From Sphingomonadales bacterium Ga0077559 (GTDB taxonomy: Bacteria; Pseudomonadota; Alphaproteobacteria; Sphingomonadales; Sphingomonadaceae): DNA of 64,000 bases. A program made the position numbers and the translations under genes. Shown piece by piece: positions 63,293 to 64,000 of the stretch (the stretch's first letter is position 1; every line of letters begins with the position of its first letter). Location: assembly GCA_001464315.1 (NCBI GenBank), contig LNFK01000065.1, positions 1-64,000 on the forward strand. The letters are read 5' to 3'. The notes beneath the pieces are model-generated. The model was given only the letters and a program-made list of their open reading frames with translations. It did not search any database and was not told the DNA's origin.

Positions 63293-64000
63293 ATGAAAGA
63301 GGCGATTGTCGGCACAGTAGGAGGATGGTCACCCGCACGACTTAACTGGAGGGCCATCGTGGTTGGCCTGTTGCTGATCATTGCTGGCATAGCCATTGCG
63401 TTTGCGGTTGGTTACAGTCGGCAACAACGTGAGCTTGCTGTAGGCTTAGAAAAGCACAGTTTCGAAGTTTTGCTCCAAACCCAAAAGCTGGAATCCGCGC
63501 TTGATAAGGCTGAGATCGGCAGTCGCGGATATCTTTTTACTGGCGATTCCCAATTTCTGAACATTTTTAACGAGGGTGTGAACGGCGTCCCGCGCGAACT
63601 TGTAAGGCTGAAAACACTCACACGCGATAATGACGCGCAACAGAGCAATATCGGCGAACTATCGCTGGTACTCAATCAACGCGTTTATCGCCTACGCCAA
63701 GCCATTCAGTTGTCAGTCCAAGGAAACCAAACAGGGGCCATTCAACTGGTTCGGCCCGGCGAAGGGTTTTCGTCGATGGCCGGTGCTCAGGCCATGCTGG
63801 ACAAGATTAACCGCCTTGAAAATGAACTTTTGGCGCAGCGGAGCAGACAGGAGAAGGCAGCGCAGCAAAAATCCGATCTGTTCATTATAGCTTTACTCGT
63901 GCTGATGCTGGCGATGATTGTTTATGGCATCCATACGCTGGTTACCGCAGCGAGGTCGCAAATGCGGGCTGCAGCGCTCGAGGCCGAACGTGAGCTGTCA
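63293..64000 (+). CDS. CHASE3-domain sensor histidine kinase (partial at right edge)
   Basis: MKEAIVGTVGGWSPARLNWRAIVVGLLLIIAGIAIAFAVGYSRQQRELAVGLEKHSFEVLLQTQKLESALDKAEIGSRGYLFTGDSQFLNIF... TM - CHASE3 - TM; open to 64000. Kinase domain not seen. Confidence 0.8.
   Translation, partial: MKEAIVGTVGGWSPARLNWRAIVVGLLLIIAGIAIAFAVGYSRQQRELAVGLEKHSFEVLLQTQKLESALDKAEIGSRGYLFTGDSQFLNIFNEGVNGVPRELVRLKTLTRDNDAQQSNIGELSLVLNQRVYRLRQAIQLSVQGNQTGAIQLVRPGEGFSSMAGAQAMLDKINRLENELLAQRSRQEKAAQQKSDLFIIALLVLMLAMIVYGIHTLVTAARSQMRAAALEAERELS

Overview
64 kb chromosomal window, most likely from an alphaproteobacterium of the order Sphingomonadales. This is inferred from gene content and order (rpmF-plsX-fabH-ihfA-merR, cpoB-tilS-ftsH, a class I lysyl-tRNA synthetase, DUF1465/RcdA). 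It is compact housekeeping DNA with about 65 genes. I see no rRNA, tRNA, CRISPR array, IS element or prophage. The main genes are: a catalase, prolyl oligopeptidase, pyrC, ygfZ, rlpA, gyrB, coaD, a polyprenyl synthase, xseB, rpoZ, ftsH, tilS, cpoB, a rodZ-like gene, ptsP, rcdA, two exosortase-A-associated polysaccharide genes, mscS, maoC and thiolase, a PHB depolymerase, an ABC exporter, rpmF-plsX-fabH-ihfA-merR, a DinG-like helicase, lysK and corA. The window ends inside a CHASE3 sensor kinase. The observation I rate highest is upstream of a general-stress pyridoxamine-oxidase-fold gene (start 43314). There, an exact GGAAC-N16-CGTT promoter (the EcfG general stress consensus) lies inside an 18-bp inverted repeat. 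That repeat would pair the Shine-Dalgarno sequence and start codon only in read-through mRNA, which suggests that translation depends on promoter choice. Other leads are: an unannotated sRNA-like transcription unit with a UUCG terminator and a perfect 23-nt palindrome (20242-20378); a tandem pair of small secreted proteins with Rap1a/Tai-like C-termini; tandem low-complexity glycine-zipper envelope paralogs; a stand-alone S24 peptidase domain without its HTH; and five convergent gene pairs whose stop codons interlock in exactly 4 nt. All calls come from reading the sequence; no database search was run.
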